Shown here: positions 28,585 through 37,172 of the stretch, in pieces
Layout of the letters: each line of letters opens with the position of its first letter
Numbering within the stretch: position 1 is the first letter of the stretch
Source: Leptospira sp. WS92.C1
GTDB taxonomy: Bacteria; Spirochaetota; Leptospiria; Leptospirales; Leptospiraceae
Direction of reading: 5' to 3'
Assembly: GCF_040833975.1 (NCBI RefSeq)
Contig: NZ_CP162130.1
Location: forward strand, 1,129,501-1,193,500
Length of the DNA stretch: 64,000 nt
Position numbers and translations under genes: made by a program
Notes under the pieces: model-generated
What the model saw: the letters and a program-made list of their open reading frames with translations, nothing else
What the model was told of the DNA's origin: nothing
The model's database searches: none

Positions 28585-29061
28585 GTGAAAATCGAAATCG
28601 GAAAGGGTTTGGACGGAATTTATTTTGGAATGTCCATGCAAGATGTAAAAACAAAATTAGGTGAGCCGGACGAAGTCTATGACTACGACTACGAGGGTTC
28701 CATCTCGACCGGATTCGAATACTTTTCACGAGAAGCGGAATACGAGTTCGACGCGGACGAAGGAAACAAACTTTATTCGATCACTGTTTCCAATCCTTCG
28801 GTGCAGCTTTTTGGAAAACCGATCATCGGAGAGTCTATCGAAAAAATCCGCGAAATTCTCAATCAAAATGGAATCGATGATTTGGAAGAAGACGATGAGG
28901 AACACGATCATGATCATTCCGAAAATGAAGATGAAGTGGAAGGAGTGACCGCATTTTCCGATCAACTCAATGCGATTTTTCAATTTGAAGAAAATGAACT
29001 GATCTTTTTTGGGTTTAGTCCGCTTTTTAAAGACGACGTAATCGATTGGCCTAAATACTAA
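28585..29061 (+). CDS. Small soluble protein with an acidic His/Asp-rich segment
   Basis: This 158-residue protein starts at GTG, with a strong AGAGGAGG site six bases upstream; the site decides the start. Residues 8-35 ([26 protein letters not shown]) resemble the N-terminal repeat of BamE/SmpA-like folds, but there is no signal peptide. Residues about 100-120 are a Glu/Asp/His run ([17 protein letters not shown]), which could bind a divalent metal. No family assignment is safe. Confidence 0.65.
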   Translation: MKIEIGKGLDGIYFGMSMQDVKTKLGEPDEVYDYDYEGSISTGFEYFSREAEYEFDADEGNKLYSITVSNPSVQLFGKPIIGESIEKIREILNQNGIDDLEEDDEEHDHDHSENEDEVEGVTAFSDQLNAIFQFEENELIFFGFSPLFKDDVIDWPKY

Positions 29062-29180
29062 AACTTTATCGATCTAGTAAAATCGATTCCAACGAAGAGA
29101 TTCAGAAGAAAAACTTTTTTTCGTCCGAATCTTGAAAAAGATCCGCAATTCTCGGACTGTTTCTTAAAAAAAGTGGCCGA

Positions 29181-29226
29181 GCCGGAAAATTTTTAAGTTA
29201 TAATATTATAACTTAAGAATTTTCGG
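29181..29226. promoter_or_regulatory. Long palindrome over the promoter of the 29241 lipoprotein
   Basis: TTAAGTTATAAT and ATTATAACTTAA meet at 29204/29205 as a perfect 24-bp palindrome (29193-29216). Flanking CCGGAAAATT and AATTTTCGG extend the symmetry with one-base interruptions. It contains TATAAT on both strands and ends 15-25 bases before the ATG at 29241. It fits an operator or a dyad promoter. Confidence 0.5.
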
Positions 29227-29240
29227 ATGTTATTTTTTGT

Positions 29241-29624
29241 ATGAAGACGGATCGGTCTCTCTTTCTCCTTTTTTTATTTTTCTTTCAATGTGCCTATGTG
29301 GATATCAATCCTAGTCTTGTGTCCGGAACGGAAGCTAAGGAAATCATATCCGATCGATTGTTAGTAAATCAAATCATCCATTCTATCGGATTGAATCAGG
29401 CCGAGCCGAATCGATCGTATTCAACGACAGCACTCGTTTTTACTTTTCTAATTCCGGATTCTATCGGAATCGACGAGAAACAAATGTATCAAAAAGAAGC
29501 GGTGAATGAATGCGCAGACCAAATTTTTTTCGTTTCACTTACAATTTCCACTCAATTATCCTTTTTTGTTTGTAAGGCTTCAAATCCTCCGATCAGCATT
29601 CCGTTTGTGAGTAAAAAGATATAA
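29241..29624 (+). CDS. Small putative lipoprotein, 127 residues
   Basis: A signal peptide rich in Phe and Leu (LFLLFLFFFQC) ends in a loose lipobox and is followed by AYVDINPSLVSG. The mature part has two more Cys (NECADQ and FVCKAS) that may form a disulphide. The order VDINPSLV after the lipidated Cys resembles other small Leptospira lipoproteins in the TRL-like group, but I am not certain. The start ATG lies just behind the palindrome at 29193. Confidence 0.65.
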   Translation: MKTDRSLFLLFLFFFQCAYVDINPSLVSGTEAKEIISDRLLVNQIIHSIGLNQAEPNRSYSTTALVFTFLIPDSIGIDEKQMYQKEAVNECADQIFFVSLTISTQLSFFVCKASNPPISIPFVSKKI

Positions 29625-29647
29625 TCAATTCTTTGATTCTATCTTTT

Positions 29648-30724
29648 TTAGCGCACCAATTCCAGTTCCAAGATATCCTTCTTGGGAATTTCCTTTGTGT
29701 CTCCGTTTTGATCGATTAGAAGATAGACGTTTTCCTGTTCCTGAATTTGCCCGACAAATTTCTCTCCGTTTTTGAGACGGATTTTAAACACCGGTTCGGA
29801 AGAATGTTTTTCCAAAACTTCGGCTTTTTGAAGCAGTGTTTTTTCCTCAGAAGAGTGAGCGACCGTCTTTTTTTCCAAAGTCATTTTGGAATTTTCAGAA
29901 ATATTACGATATCGTAATAAAGTTTTTGTTTCGATTTTAACGATCTCGGGTTCGGAAACTACTGATTGAATTCCTGTTTTTTGCTCCAAAACCGCTGAAT
30001 AACCTGCTTGTATGATGTTTGCGTTTTTAGTGTTTGTTCCGATCACTTTGACGGCACCTTCTAAAATTCCGATCTTATAACTTCCGCTATTCTGGTTTGA
30101 AGATAGAATCAAGGTTGTTCCCAATAACTCGGTTTCGATGGTTTTAACTTTGGCTCGGACCGGTAGGAAGCGATTTTTTTTGGAAGTAGAAAACACAACC
30201 GTTCCTGAATTTAAATTCAAATTCACCGCACTTCCGTCTCCGGATATCGAAAATTCCGATTCCGGGAACATCCTTAAGATCAATCCCAATTCGCCGTCGA
30301 TCTTATAGTCGCAATAGGAATCTTTTTCAGAATAAAACGTAATTCGATCCGTCGTCGTTTGCATTTTGCAAAGTCCAGTCACGACCGAGTTTTCAACTTG
30401 AAATCGATCGAATGAAGACGAATAAAATCGGAAATACAAACCTAAGCTCGATAAAAGAAACAAGGACGCAGCGATGGCCAACGCGGAACGTGAAATCCGA
30501 CTGGAAAATCTTTTTTCCGAATTCTCCGTATTGGGAGTCTTGTTTTCCACGGCGATCGGAGATAATTGTAAGTTACCGATTTTATTTTTTAATTTCATCA
30601 TACTAAAAAATTCTTTTCTGGTTTCGGAGTCCGATAGAAACTCGATCAGCTCGTTTCGGTTCATCTCATTGGAAATGGCTCGGGTCATACGAATTCTCCT
30701 GTTTTGATTCGGTTCACTTTGCAT
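29648..30724 (-). CDS. FecR-domain membrane protein, likely partner of the ECF sigma factor
   Basis: This 358-residue protein has a cytoplasmic N-terminus of about 75 residues, one transmembrane helix (ALAIAASLFLLSSLGLYFRF), and an extracytoplasmic FecR-like domain of about 140 residues with the usual beta pattern (LNLNSGTVVFSTSK, VKTIETELLGTTLIL, YKIGILEGAVKV). The C-terminus (KIRLKNGEKFVGQIQEQ...) is a small beta domain. FecR proteins pass outer-membrane signals to ECF sigma factors. It starts 11 bases after the ECF sigma gene, with an AGGAGACAAACTT site, so the two are an operon. The convergent lipoprotein at 29241 is unlikely to share the unit. Confidence 0.8.
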   Translation of the reverse strand: MQSEPNQNRRIRMTRAISNEMNRNELIEFLSDSETRKEFFSMMKLKNKIGNLQLSPIAVENKTPNTENSEKRFSSRISRSALAIAASLFLLSSLGLYFRFYSSSFDRFQVENSVVTGLCKMQTTTDRITFYSEKDSYCDYKIDGELGLILRMFPESEFSISGDGSAVNLNLNSGTVVFSTSKKNRFLPVRAKVKTIETELLGTTLILSSNQNSGSYKIGILEGAVKVIGTNTKNANIIQAGYSAVLEQKTGIQSVVSEPEIVKIETKTLLRYRNISENSKMTLEKKTVAHSSEEKTLLQKAEVLEKHSSEPVFKIRLKNGEKFVGQIQEQENVYLLIDQNGDTKEIPKKDILELELVR

Positions 30725-30735
30725 AAGTTTGTCTC

Positions 30736-31269
30736 CTAAAGACTCACACCCAAGCGTTGTAGCTTTAAACGTAAAACTGTTAAAGAAGCCAATGTCTTCC
30801 GATTTACTGTTCTTACGGAAATCCCAAGTTGATCTGCAGTTTCTTTGATCGTATATTTTTTAATAAAACGAAGCATAATAATACTCTTTTCCACCATGGG
30901 AAGACCTTCGATACTTTGATTTAATAAGTCCAAAAGCCATTTTTCCTGTTCATCTATTTTTTGATTTTCCGCAATCGATTCAATAAAGTCTTGAGCTCCA
31001 AATATCTCCCTTTTTTCGGATGTGGACGTTTTCTTGATCCAGTCCAAATATTGATTTTTGGCAATCGTTATGATCCAAGAGATTTCGGATCCTTTGGCGT
31101 CATCAAAATGATCCCAATTCTTTAAAACCTTGATAAACGTTTCCTGGCACACTTCGTCTGCCACTTCTTGCGAAGCACCTTTACTGATCAAAAAACGATA
31201 GACCTTATCATAGTTTCTCGCGTATAAACCTTCAAAGTCAAAAATTTGATTCTCGGAGATTTGTCTCAT
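30736..31269 (-). CDS. ECF-type RNA polymerase sigma factor
   Basis: This 177-residue protein has sigma region 2 ([36 protein letters not shown], quoted in parts: [12 protein letters not shown] and [13 protein letters not shown]) and region 4 with the helix-turn-helix [20 protein letters not shown]. It has no extra C-terminal domain. It is co-transcribed with the FecR-like gene at 30724 and divergent from the exported protein at 31331, with 61 bases between the starts. I infer that the sigma factor may act on its own promoter and on that divergent gene. Confidence 0.9.
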   Translation of the reverse strand: MRQISENQIFDFEGLYARNYDKVYRFLISKGASQEVADEVCQETFIKVLKNWDHFDDAKGSEISWIITIAKNQYLDWIKKTSTSEKREIFGAQDFIESIAENQKIDEQEKWLLDLLNQSIEGLPMVEKSIIMLRFIKKYTIKETADQLGISVRTVNRKTLASLTVLRLKLQRLGVSL

Positions 31270-31330
31270 CTATTCCTAATTACGAATTGACCATTTCAAA
31301 TGCGTCACGTTTACTTAATAAAAGTTCAAA

Positions 31331-32140
31331 ATGTTTTCGAAGTTTTTTAAATTTTGGATTCTCCCGGGAGTCCTATTGATCGGTTTTGTCCCTATCTTAA
31401 GTGCAAAATCGGTCTTACTTAAAAATGGAAGGGTGATTTCAAAAGTTCAAGTAAAAACTGTGGAAAAGGGCTTTGCGGTTACTTATCCAGACGGTAGAAT
31501 GGAGCATTTTTCACTTTCCGAAGTGAAAAAAATCCTCATATCCGATTTCGTCCCGAAAGAAAATCCGGACCGAAATGTTTTTAAAAAAGAAGAAACCCTT
31601 TTACCGGAAATTCCAAAATTGGAATCGGAAACGAACGCTCCTAAATTTCGTACGAAAACCACCGCTTTTGCAGAAGGATTGATTCCGGGTTGGTCTCGGT
31701 TGGTTCGTTCCGATTCATACAGTCTGAAGAGTTTAGGTCTCTTTTTCATTTTTGCTGAAATTTTTCTCTTGAAACAAAACTATCTTTATCTCGCTAAATC
31801 CCCTAAAGCTGCAATGGAAGGGGAAGTTACTCCTTCTCCCATTGCAATTGCTATTATGGTGACTGGCAGTCCGGAAGCTACTGCTACTTTGCAGAATATA
31901 GCCAGCGCTTACTCATACGATTATTTTGTTTTTTCCGACAAAGTGGTTCTTTCCGATGGTAGTGTGATGGAAAGAAGTCGTTACAATCAAGAAAGACAAA
32001 TGTATTTTTCCGGGTTTATCTGTGTTTTGCTTTTGGATGCTTTTTTAGGATCTAAGTTTGAAAACTGGAGCGTGATCCCTAATGTAAACGTTTCTTTTCA
32101 AAGTAAGGATGTTTCCGCAGGGATTACGTTTCGATTTTAA
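31331..32140 (+). CDS. Exported/membrane protein of unknown function
   Basis: This 269-residue protein has an N-terminal signal sequence (residues 1-25, WILPGVLLIGFVPILSAKS). A beta-rich section follows (VLLKNGRVISKVQVKTVEKG), the same LKNGR motif often found at the start of Leptospira envelope proteins. Around residues 118-150 and 222-238 there are hydrophobic helices (GLFFIFAEIFLLK; FSGFICVLLLDAFLG). The end is beta-like (VSFQSKDVSAGITFRF) with a terminal Phe, as in outer-membrane proteins. It is divergent from the ECF sigma/FecR pair. The function is not known. Confidence 0.65.
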   Translation: MFSKFFKFWILPGVLLIGFVPILSAKSVLLKNGRVISKVQVKTVEKGFAVTYPDGRMEHFSLSEVKKILISDFVPKENPDRNVFKKEETLLPEIPKLESETNAPKFRTKTTAFAEGLIPGWSRLVRSDSYSLKSLGLFFIFAEIFLLKQNYLYLAKSPKAAMEGEVTPSPIAIAIMVTGSPEATATLQNIASAYSYDYFVFSDKVVLSDGSVMERSRYNQERQMYFSGFICVLLLDAFLGSKFENWSVIPNVNVSFQSKDVSAGITFRF

Positions 32141-32206
32141 TCACTTTGGCGTAAAATCAGGTCTTCACTCGTATGCATAATGATTCACAATTTAGGAGGA
32201 ATCATT

Positions 32207-32935
32207 ATGCATCTAAAAAGAATAGTTGCTGTGTTTGTGTTGTCTTTGGCGCTACTTTTATCCAATTGCGGAGACAAGGATAAAAAAGATCCGATTGCCG
32301 ATTTGGCGCTGTTGCTCGCGTTACAACCACAAAGTTTGGGAGTTTCGGGTGTTTTTGCGTCCATGAATATTCAAACAGGTGAAGCCGCCGCAGCAGCAGC
32401 TGGAAATTACACAAAATCGGTTTTTTCTCCGCTTGCTCTAATTGATCAAACCGTTCCTTGTTCATTAGGCGGTAGTATGAGAATGAGCGGCGATGTCGTA
32501 CTGGATCTTACCAATCCGATAGTGATTCAAATGCAATTGAACGATGCAACGATTGCTTTTTCCGGCTGCAAACAGACGATCCCTATGCTGGAAGGTTCGG
32601 GAGTTCCGGTGATCGGTACTTTAGAGGGCTCGGTTCAGGACGAAGGAATTATGATTCAAACTATGGATGCGACTTCCACCGCTACATTGCAGAAATATAC
32701 TGTAAACGGCGCGGAACGGCTTCGTTCAAGCACATATAAGGTAAACGGGGTTCTTTATCCTACGTTTGATCTTATTTTTACTAGAAATAACGCTAAGATG
32801 AGCATTGAAAACCCGCTCACTCTAACAAATGCCTTTATGAATATCGAGGATGATGTTACGGTTACGGGGACTTTCGGAGACGAAACGATCAATTCTCACT
32901 ATACCTATAAAACTAGATTTAAACTGCTTCCGTGA
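32207..32935 (+). CDS. Lipoprotein, first of a tandem paralogous pair
   Basis: This 242-residue lipoprotein has the signal RIVAVFVLSLALLLSNC followed by GDKDKKDP. I start at ATG 32207, which has a perfect TAGGAGGAA site; an upstream ATG in frame lacks one. The mature protein shares order and motifs with the next gene: LLLALQPQSLGVSGVFASM, then three internal Cys (PCSLGG, SGCKQT) and RSSTYKVNGVLYPTFDLIFTRN. The second half is beta-rich. It ends in front of a strong terminator, so it is a single transcription unit. The function is unknown. Confidence 0.8.
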   Translation: MHLKRIVAVFVLSLALLLSNCGDKDKKDPIADLALLLALQPQSLGVSGVFASMNIQTGEAAAAAAGNYTKSVFSPLALIDQTVPCSLGGSMRMSGDVVLDLTNPIVIQMQLNDATIAFSGCKQTIPMLEGSGVPVIGTLEGSVQDEGIMIQTMDATSTATLQKYTVNGAERLRSSTYKVNGVLYPTFDLIFTRNNAKMSIENPLTLTNAFMNIEDDVTVTGTFGDETINSHYTYKTRFKLLP

Positions 32936-32945
32936 TTTGATTTTG

Positions 32946-32975
32946 ATGCCGAGGAAATTTTCCTCGGCATTTTTT
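32946..32975 (+). terminator. Intrinsic terminator after the first paralogous lipoprotein
   Basis: ATGCCGAGGA (32946-32955) pairs perfectly with TCCTCGGCAT (32961-32970) across AATTT, and six T follow. Confidence 0.9.
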
Positions 32976-33276
32976 CAATCAACTCGGATTTTAATTTTTC
33001 AGTCCGGCATTTTAAATTCTTTTTCTTAAAATAAAAATCATACGATTCTCCCTAAAAAACAAAAACATTCTGATTTGGCTGATCCGATTCGTTTTCAAGA
33101 ATTCGATTTTATATCGAAATGACTGGACCTCTTTTTAGAGTCTTAAATCAAATTTAATTTCTTCTCAGAATTGCTTTGTTCCTTGCAGGCCTTTTTTTGA
33201 CATCCGGGACGTTTTGTTGGCTCAACTCCTGAGCGGTTCCGTAGTAGATACAGATCCAAATCAGGAGGATTCAACG
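32976..33276. other. Spacer between the paired lipoprotein genes
   Basis: A/T-rich DNA of about 300 bases with no gene. The right end carries TTTTTTTGACATCC (near 33185), a possible -35 box for the second lipoprotein, whose own AGGAGG site is at 33264. Confidence 0.5.
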
Positions 33277-34014
33277 ATGATTTTAAAAAAAATTACGACA
33301 ATTTTGTTTTTGGTAGTTCTCGCAATCCATTGCGGTCCAAACGGTGATAAAAATTCATCAACAAATCAAGCGGTTCTGCTTGCGATTGCAACGCCGCAAG
33401 ACCCGGGTCTTTCCGGAATTTATGCCAGTATTTTGGCAGGTGGGAATAACAACGGCGGTGGAGGCGCAGCGGCGTATAGTTCTGCTTCTCAATCCGCAAT
33501 TTCCCCTTTTCTCCTTTTTGAGCAAACTCAAGATTGCGGCTTGGGTGGTACCATTCATATTAAAGGAGATATTGACTTCACCACAGATCCAGTTACCGGT
33601 GTCAATACTTCCGAATACACCGGACTCACTCAGACGTTCTCTACTTGTAGAAGAGTTTTTCCGGTCTTAGATGCGGAGAACCCAACGACAATGGAGATGA
33701 CTATCAATGGGGTTTTGACGATGGATGCATTGTCCAGAGTGACTATGGAGCCAAATCCTACTCCTGAAAGAGCGGTTATGAACGTGAACGAAACAAGTAG
33801 AATTCGTTCCAATAATTATTCGGTGAACGGATTTCTTTATCCAGAATTTGATCTGACTTTTGTAAGAAATCCAAGTCAGCTTACTCTGGAAAATTTTGGT
33901 AATCCCGATACTGCGACTATTACCGCGGATGAAACGGTTCACGTATCCGGAACTATGGGCGGACAAATCGTCAATACTGTTCTTAAGTATAAAGTAAAAT
34001 TTAAAGCTTTCTAA
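33277..34014 (+). CDS. Lipoprotein, second of the tandem paralogous pair
   Basis: This 245-residue lipoprotein has the signal KKITTILFLVVLAIHC followed by GPNGDKNSS. I start at ATG 33277 behind TCAGGAGGATTCAACG; an earlier in-frame start would add 21 residues before the signal peptide. Shared features with the 32207 protein are the AVLLAIATPQDPGLSGIYASI segment, the Cys of QDCGLGGTIHIKGD and FSTCRRVFPVLD, and RSNNYSVNGFLYPEFDLTFVRN. The pair most likely arose by tandem duplication. A GGGNNNGGGG-like Gly/Asn segment (residues 52-62) is specific to this copy. It is followed by its own terminator. Confidence 0.8.
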   Translation: MILKKITTILFLVVLAIHCGPNGDKNSSTNQAVLLAIATPQDPGLSGIYASILAGGNNNGGGGAAAYSSASQSAISPFLLFEQTQDCGLGGTIHIKGDIDFTTDPVTGVNTSEYTGLTQTFSTCRRVFPVLDAENPTTMEMTINGVLTMDALSRVTMEPNPTPERAVMNVNETSRIRSNNYSVNGFLYPEFDLTFVRNPSQLTLENFGNPDTATITADETVHVSGTMGGQIVNTVLKYKVKFKAF

Positions 34015-34026
34015 GATTTGTCTTTT

Positions 34027-34052
34027 ATCGAGGGGGAAACCCCTCGATTTTC
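34027..34052 (+). terminator. Intrinsic terminator after the second paralogous lipoprotein
   Basis: ATCGAGGGG (34027-34035) pairs with CCCCTCGAT (34040-34048) across GAAA, then TTTCC. Its position argues against any start of the next gene before about 34060. Confidence 0.85.
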
Positions 34053-34104
34053 CATTTCAAAAATTAATGTTGTCAGATTCGTAAACTTTGATCCATTAGA
34101 TCGA

Positions 34105-35244
34105 ATGTTTTATAACCGGAAACGTTATCTACTCATCCTTCCTTTTTTACTTCTGACTTTTTATCTGGCCTGGTCTTCCTTTGACAGAAATTCTCCAACG
34201 AACATACCGGATTTGCGTCTACAATCGATCGTAACGACGAGTAAGAACCAAGAGAAAGGAAATCTTTTGGGAATTCAACCATGGATGACAACGATCGATT
34301 ATGCGAGCGAAACGAATTTTACAAATAAGATAGAATCGTATCTTAAAAAAGCAAAGGACGGAGGATTTTTAAATCCCAAAACAATCGTAGTTTTACCGGA
34401 ATACTTAGGGAGTTGGCTTGTCGTCGCCGGCGAAAAAAAATCCGTCTTTGATCGTTCCAGCATCGCTGATGCAATGCAGATCTTGGTTTTGAGTAATATC
34501 GGTTTGTTTGTAAAAAATTGGGTCTTTGCAAAAGGGGAGGATTCGGTTCGAGACACCGTGTTTCGAATGAAATCAGGTCAAATGGCTTCAATCTATTCGA
34601 ACACGTTCTCTTTTTTGGCTAAAAAATATTCGATCACGATCGTGGCGGGATCGATCCTGCTTCCAGAACCGTTTGTAGAAGATGGAATTTTAAAACTCGG
34701 AAACGGTGCATTGAGGAACGGTTCTTTTGTATTTCTTCCGGACGGCAAGGTTTCCTCCGATTTTTCCTCGAAAATTTATCCGATTGAAGATGAAAAACCC
34801 TTTGTAAAGGCTTCTTCTTTACAGGAACTAAAAGTGATCCCAACTCCTGCAGGCAGGATCGGAGTTCTTGTCTGTGCCGATTCCTGGTATCCGGAGGTGT
34901 ATGAAACATTCAAAAAACAAAATGTAGATTTCATCGTGGTACCTTCTTTTGTCTCTCCGAGCGGGGCCATGTCCGAAAAATGGAGGGGATACAACGGTTC
35001 CCCCAATCCGATCGATGTTCAAAAGGGGGATATCGGAACGATTACGGAAGGGGAGGCTTGGTGGAAATACGCTCTTGCCGGAAGAATTTCCAAATCAGGG
35101 GCGTCGCACGGTATCAATGTATTTTTACGAGGTTCTCTTTGGGATCTCGGTTCTGATGGAGAAATCATTTTTGTAAGCCGTTCGATTCGAAAGGAATTTG
35201 CCAAGAATGAAGCCGCGAGTATGGCAAACGTTTGGGTGGATTGA
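34105..35244 (+). CDS. Membrane-anchored carbon-nitrogen hydrolase (nitrilase superfamily)
   Basis: This 379-residue protein has an N-terminal membrane helix (residues 8-24, YLLILPFLLLTFYLAW) and then a nitrilase fold facing outward. The catalytic triad can be placed: Glu99 in VVLPEYLG, Lys223 in FSSKIYP and Cys257 in IGVLVCADSWYPE. Members cleave or transfer at amide or nitrile bonds; apolipoprotein N-acyltransferase (Lnt) belongs to this superfamily but has more helices. I start at ATG 34105 because the earlier frame runs through the terminator at 34027. It is not in an operon. The substrate is unknown. Confidence 0.8.
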   Translation: MFYNRKRYLLILPFLLLTFYLAWSSFDRNSPTNIPDLRLQSIVTTSKNQEKGNLLGIQPWMTTIDYASETNFTNKIESYLKKAKDGGFLNPKTIVVLPEYLGSWLVVAGEKKSVFDRSSIADAMQILVLSNIGLFVKNWVFAKGEDSVRDTVFRMKSGQMASIYSNTFSFLAKKYSITIVAGSILLPEPFVEDGILKLGNGALRNGSFVFLPDGKVSSDFSSKIYPIEDEKPFVKASSLQELKVIPTPAGRIGVLVCADSWYPEVYETFKKQNVDFIVVPSFVSPSGAMSEKWRGYNGSPNPIDVQKGDIGTITEGEAWWKYALAGRISKSGASHGINVFLRGSLWDLGSDGEIIFVSRSIRKEFAKNEAASMANVWVD

Positions 35245-35295
35245 GGCAAAAAAATTATTCCTTGATAACATACGGAAGTTGAATCTCTTAGTCTC

Positions 35296-35850
35296 ATGTC
35301 TCAATCTACTTTTGAAATCTTTTCCGAAAAGTTCCTTATCAATCACAAACAAGTAACGGTTGGAAAATGGTTTGGTTTAGAATCTTTGAATCTAAATGGA
35401 AAGCCGTTTGCCGCCTTTTTTCAAGGTGAACTCGTTTTTAAAATCGGGGCGGAGAAAATCGCTCAGATCCTGTCTCAATATCCGGGAGCAAAGCTCTTTG
35501 ATCCGTCCGGAAGAGACAGGGCTATGAAGGATTGGCTTCAAATTCCTGCCGGTTTTGAAAACGATTGGTCTCAGCTTGCGGAAAGCGCTCTTTCTTTTTT
35601 GATCTCGGCTTCATCGCAAACGGCGACTCCAGCAAAGAAGAAAGCGATAAAATCGGCCCCGAAAAAAACGACTCCTGCTAAAAAGAAAAAAGTCGCTTCC
35701 AAAAAGAAATCGGCTCCAAAATCCAAAAAAGCGGTTGCTAAAAAGAAATCCGTGAAAGCTAAAAAAGCGGTCAAGGCGAAACCGAAAAAGTCGGCGCCGA
35801 AAAAAAAGGTTGCGAAGAAAAAAACGTCTTTGAAAAAACGGAAGAAGTAA
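35296..35850 (+). CDS. TfoX-like domain with histone-H1-like Lys/Ala tail
   Basis: This 184-residue protein has two parts. Residues 1-108 ([20 protein letters not shown], then [16 protein letters not shown] and [15 protein letters not shown]) look like the TfoX N-terminal fold. Residues 109-184 are almost only Lys, Ala, Ser, Pro and Thr in repeated AKKK/PKK units, as in bacterial histone-H1-like DNA-binding tails. The natural reading is a nucleoid- or DNA-associated protein. The TfoX assignment is by pattern and is moderate; the tail is plain to see. A long perfect terminator follows. Confidence 0.75.
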   Translation: MSQSTFEIFSEKFLINHKQVTVGKWFGLESLNLNGKPFAAFFQGELVFKIGAEKIAQILSQYPGAKLFDPSGRDRAMKDWLQIPAGFENDWSQLAESALSFLISASSQTATPAKKKAIKSAPKKTTPAKKKKVASKKKSAPKSKKAVAKKKSVKAKKAVKAKPKKSAPKKKVAKKKTSLKKRKK

Positions 35851-35855
35851 CTCGT

Positions 35856-35898
35856 AAAAAACTCGGATTCCGATCGATAAAAAGGAATCCGAGTTTTT
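35856..35898. terminator. Bidirectional terminator between convergent genes
   Basis: AAAAACTCGGATTCC (35856-35870 region) is perfectly inverted at GGAATCCGAGTTTTT (35884-35898), giving a 15-bp stem with A-run and T-run on its two sides. It can end transcription of both the 35296 gene and the minus-strand hydrolase. Confidence 0.9.
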
Positions 35899-35912
35899 TA
35901 GAAAACTTTTAT

Positions 35913-36896
35913 TTAAGGAAATACCTTTTTAAGAAATTCTTTCTCTTCCTTTAAAATCAAGTCCTTGTCGCTTTTCATATATTTGGAAAGCAATACGTGG
36001 TTCCCCATTTCAATCCGGACAATCTTGTTAAACGGGTTTGCTTTTCCATTCCTTTGAATTTTTTCAAAAGCCTTTAACATGGATTTTACGGAAGCGGTTG
36101 TATCCTGTTCCTCGTCGCTTTTGTAGTAATAGAACATCAAAACCGGAGATGTGATTTTTGAAAACGGATCCGTTCCTAAGATAAATTCCCGTAAGTCCGA
36201 TACGTTTTGAACCGAAGCAAGGTATTGATCCCGATACCAAAATGCACTCGCAGGATCTCTTTTTTGTTCTTCCGTAGATTTACGGATTTTTCCCATGAGC
36301 AAATGACCGAAACCTTTTCCCCAGGAAAATTGATAGAGTCCGCCAAACGGATTTGTAAAATCATAAAACGGAGAAGCAAGAATCAGAGCGTGAACCTTAT
36401 CCGGATATTTTGCCGCGAGATAGGTTGAAATCAAACCGCCCATACTCGTGCCGATGAGGATCGTTTTTTTTCCCAATTTATCGGATTCTAAAAAAGCGGT
36501 TTCCGCGTCCTGCAATATCTGATCAAAAGTAGCGTCTCTATGATCTTCCAGGTTGGTTCCGTGTCCCGGGAGACGCAGATAATACAGATTGGCTTTTAAA
36601 TCTTTTGCGAGTTGATCCGTTACTTCTTCTCCTTCCGCTCGAGACGCACCAAAACCGTGAATGTAAAGTATCGACAGATCGCTGTTTCCCGGTGTAAACC
36701 GAACGAGTTTTTCCTCGTTACCGGGTCTTGCGTTTTTCTCCTTGCTGATCTTTATTTTTTCGCGATAGTAAGAATCAAAGTCGGAATGAAGTTGGGTCGT
36801 CTTATATTCATAGTCTGGAATTTCCGAATAAAATGTAATGACGAAAAATAGAGCAAAGGCTCCTACAATTCCCAAAGTCCACTTGAGTAGTTTCAT
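35913..36896 (-). CDS. Membrane-anchored alpha/beta hydrolase
   Basis: This 327-residue protein has an N-terminal hydrophobic anchor (residues 5-23). The hydrolase fold shows the oxyanion motif [13 protein letters not shown], the nucleophile elbow GTSMGG with Ser151, and a late His in [10 protein letters not shown]. The acid is likely in the YYKSDEEQD segment. The family includes monoacylglycerol-lipase-like and carboxylesterase enzymes; the substrate is unknown. It is convergent with the TfoX/H1-like gene and shares its terminator. The start ATG has AGAGGGAATAT upstream. Confidence 0.85.
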   Translation of the reverse strand: MKLLKWTLGIVGAFALFFVITFYSEIPDYEYKTTQLHSDFDSYYREKIKISKEKNARPGNEEKLVRFTPGNSDLSILYIHGFGASRAEGEEVTDQLAKDLKANLYYLRLPGHGTNLEDHRDATFDQILQDAETAFLESDKLGKKTILIGTSMGGLISTYLAAKYPDKVHALILASPFYDFTNPFGGLYQFSWGKGFGHLLMGKIRKSTEEQKRDPASAFWYRDQYLASVQNVSDLREFILGTDPFSKITSPVLMFYYYKSDEEQDTTASVKSMLKAFEKIQRNGKANPFNKIVRIEMGNHVLLSKYMKSDKDLILKEEKEFLKKVFP

Positions 36897-37172
36897 TTCT
36901 ATATTCCCTCTCAGTTCGAATGGAACAATTCAACCGATCGGATTCTTATCTGCAAGAAAAATTAATATCGTAGCCATGAACACCGCAAATACGTCCTTAC
37001 GATTGATCCCAAGACATAGACAGTTTGGGCGATCAGACCGGAAAATCGTTTGAGAAAAGAGCTTGTCTCTCTTTCCTAAGAATTCGATCCTTTTCACTCG
37101 ATAAACGAGAAATGATCGCGCGGATGAGAATTGTAAATTCCGCGTGAATCACTCAGATTCTTAAGGAGAACA

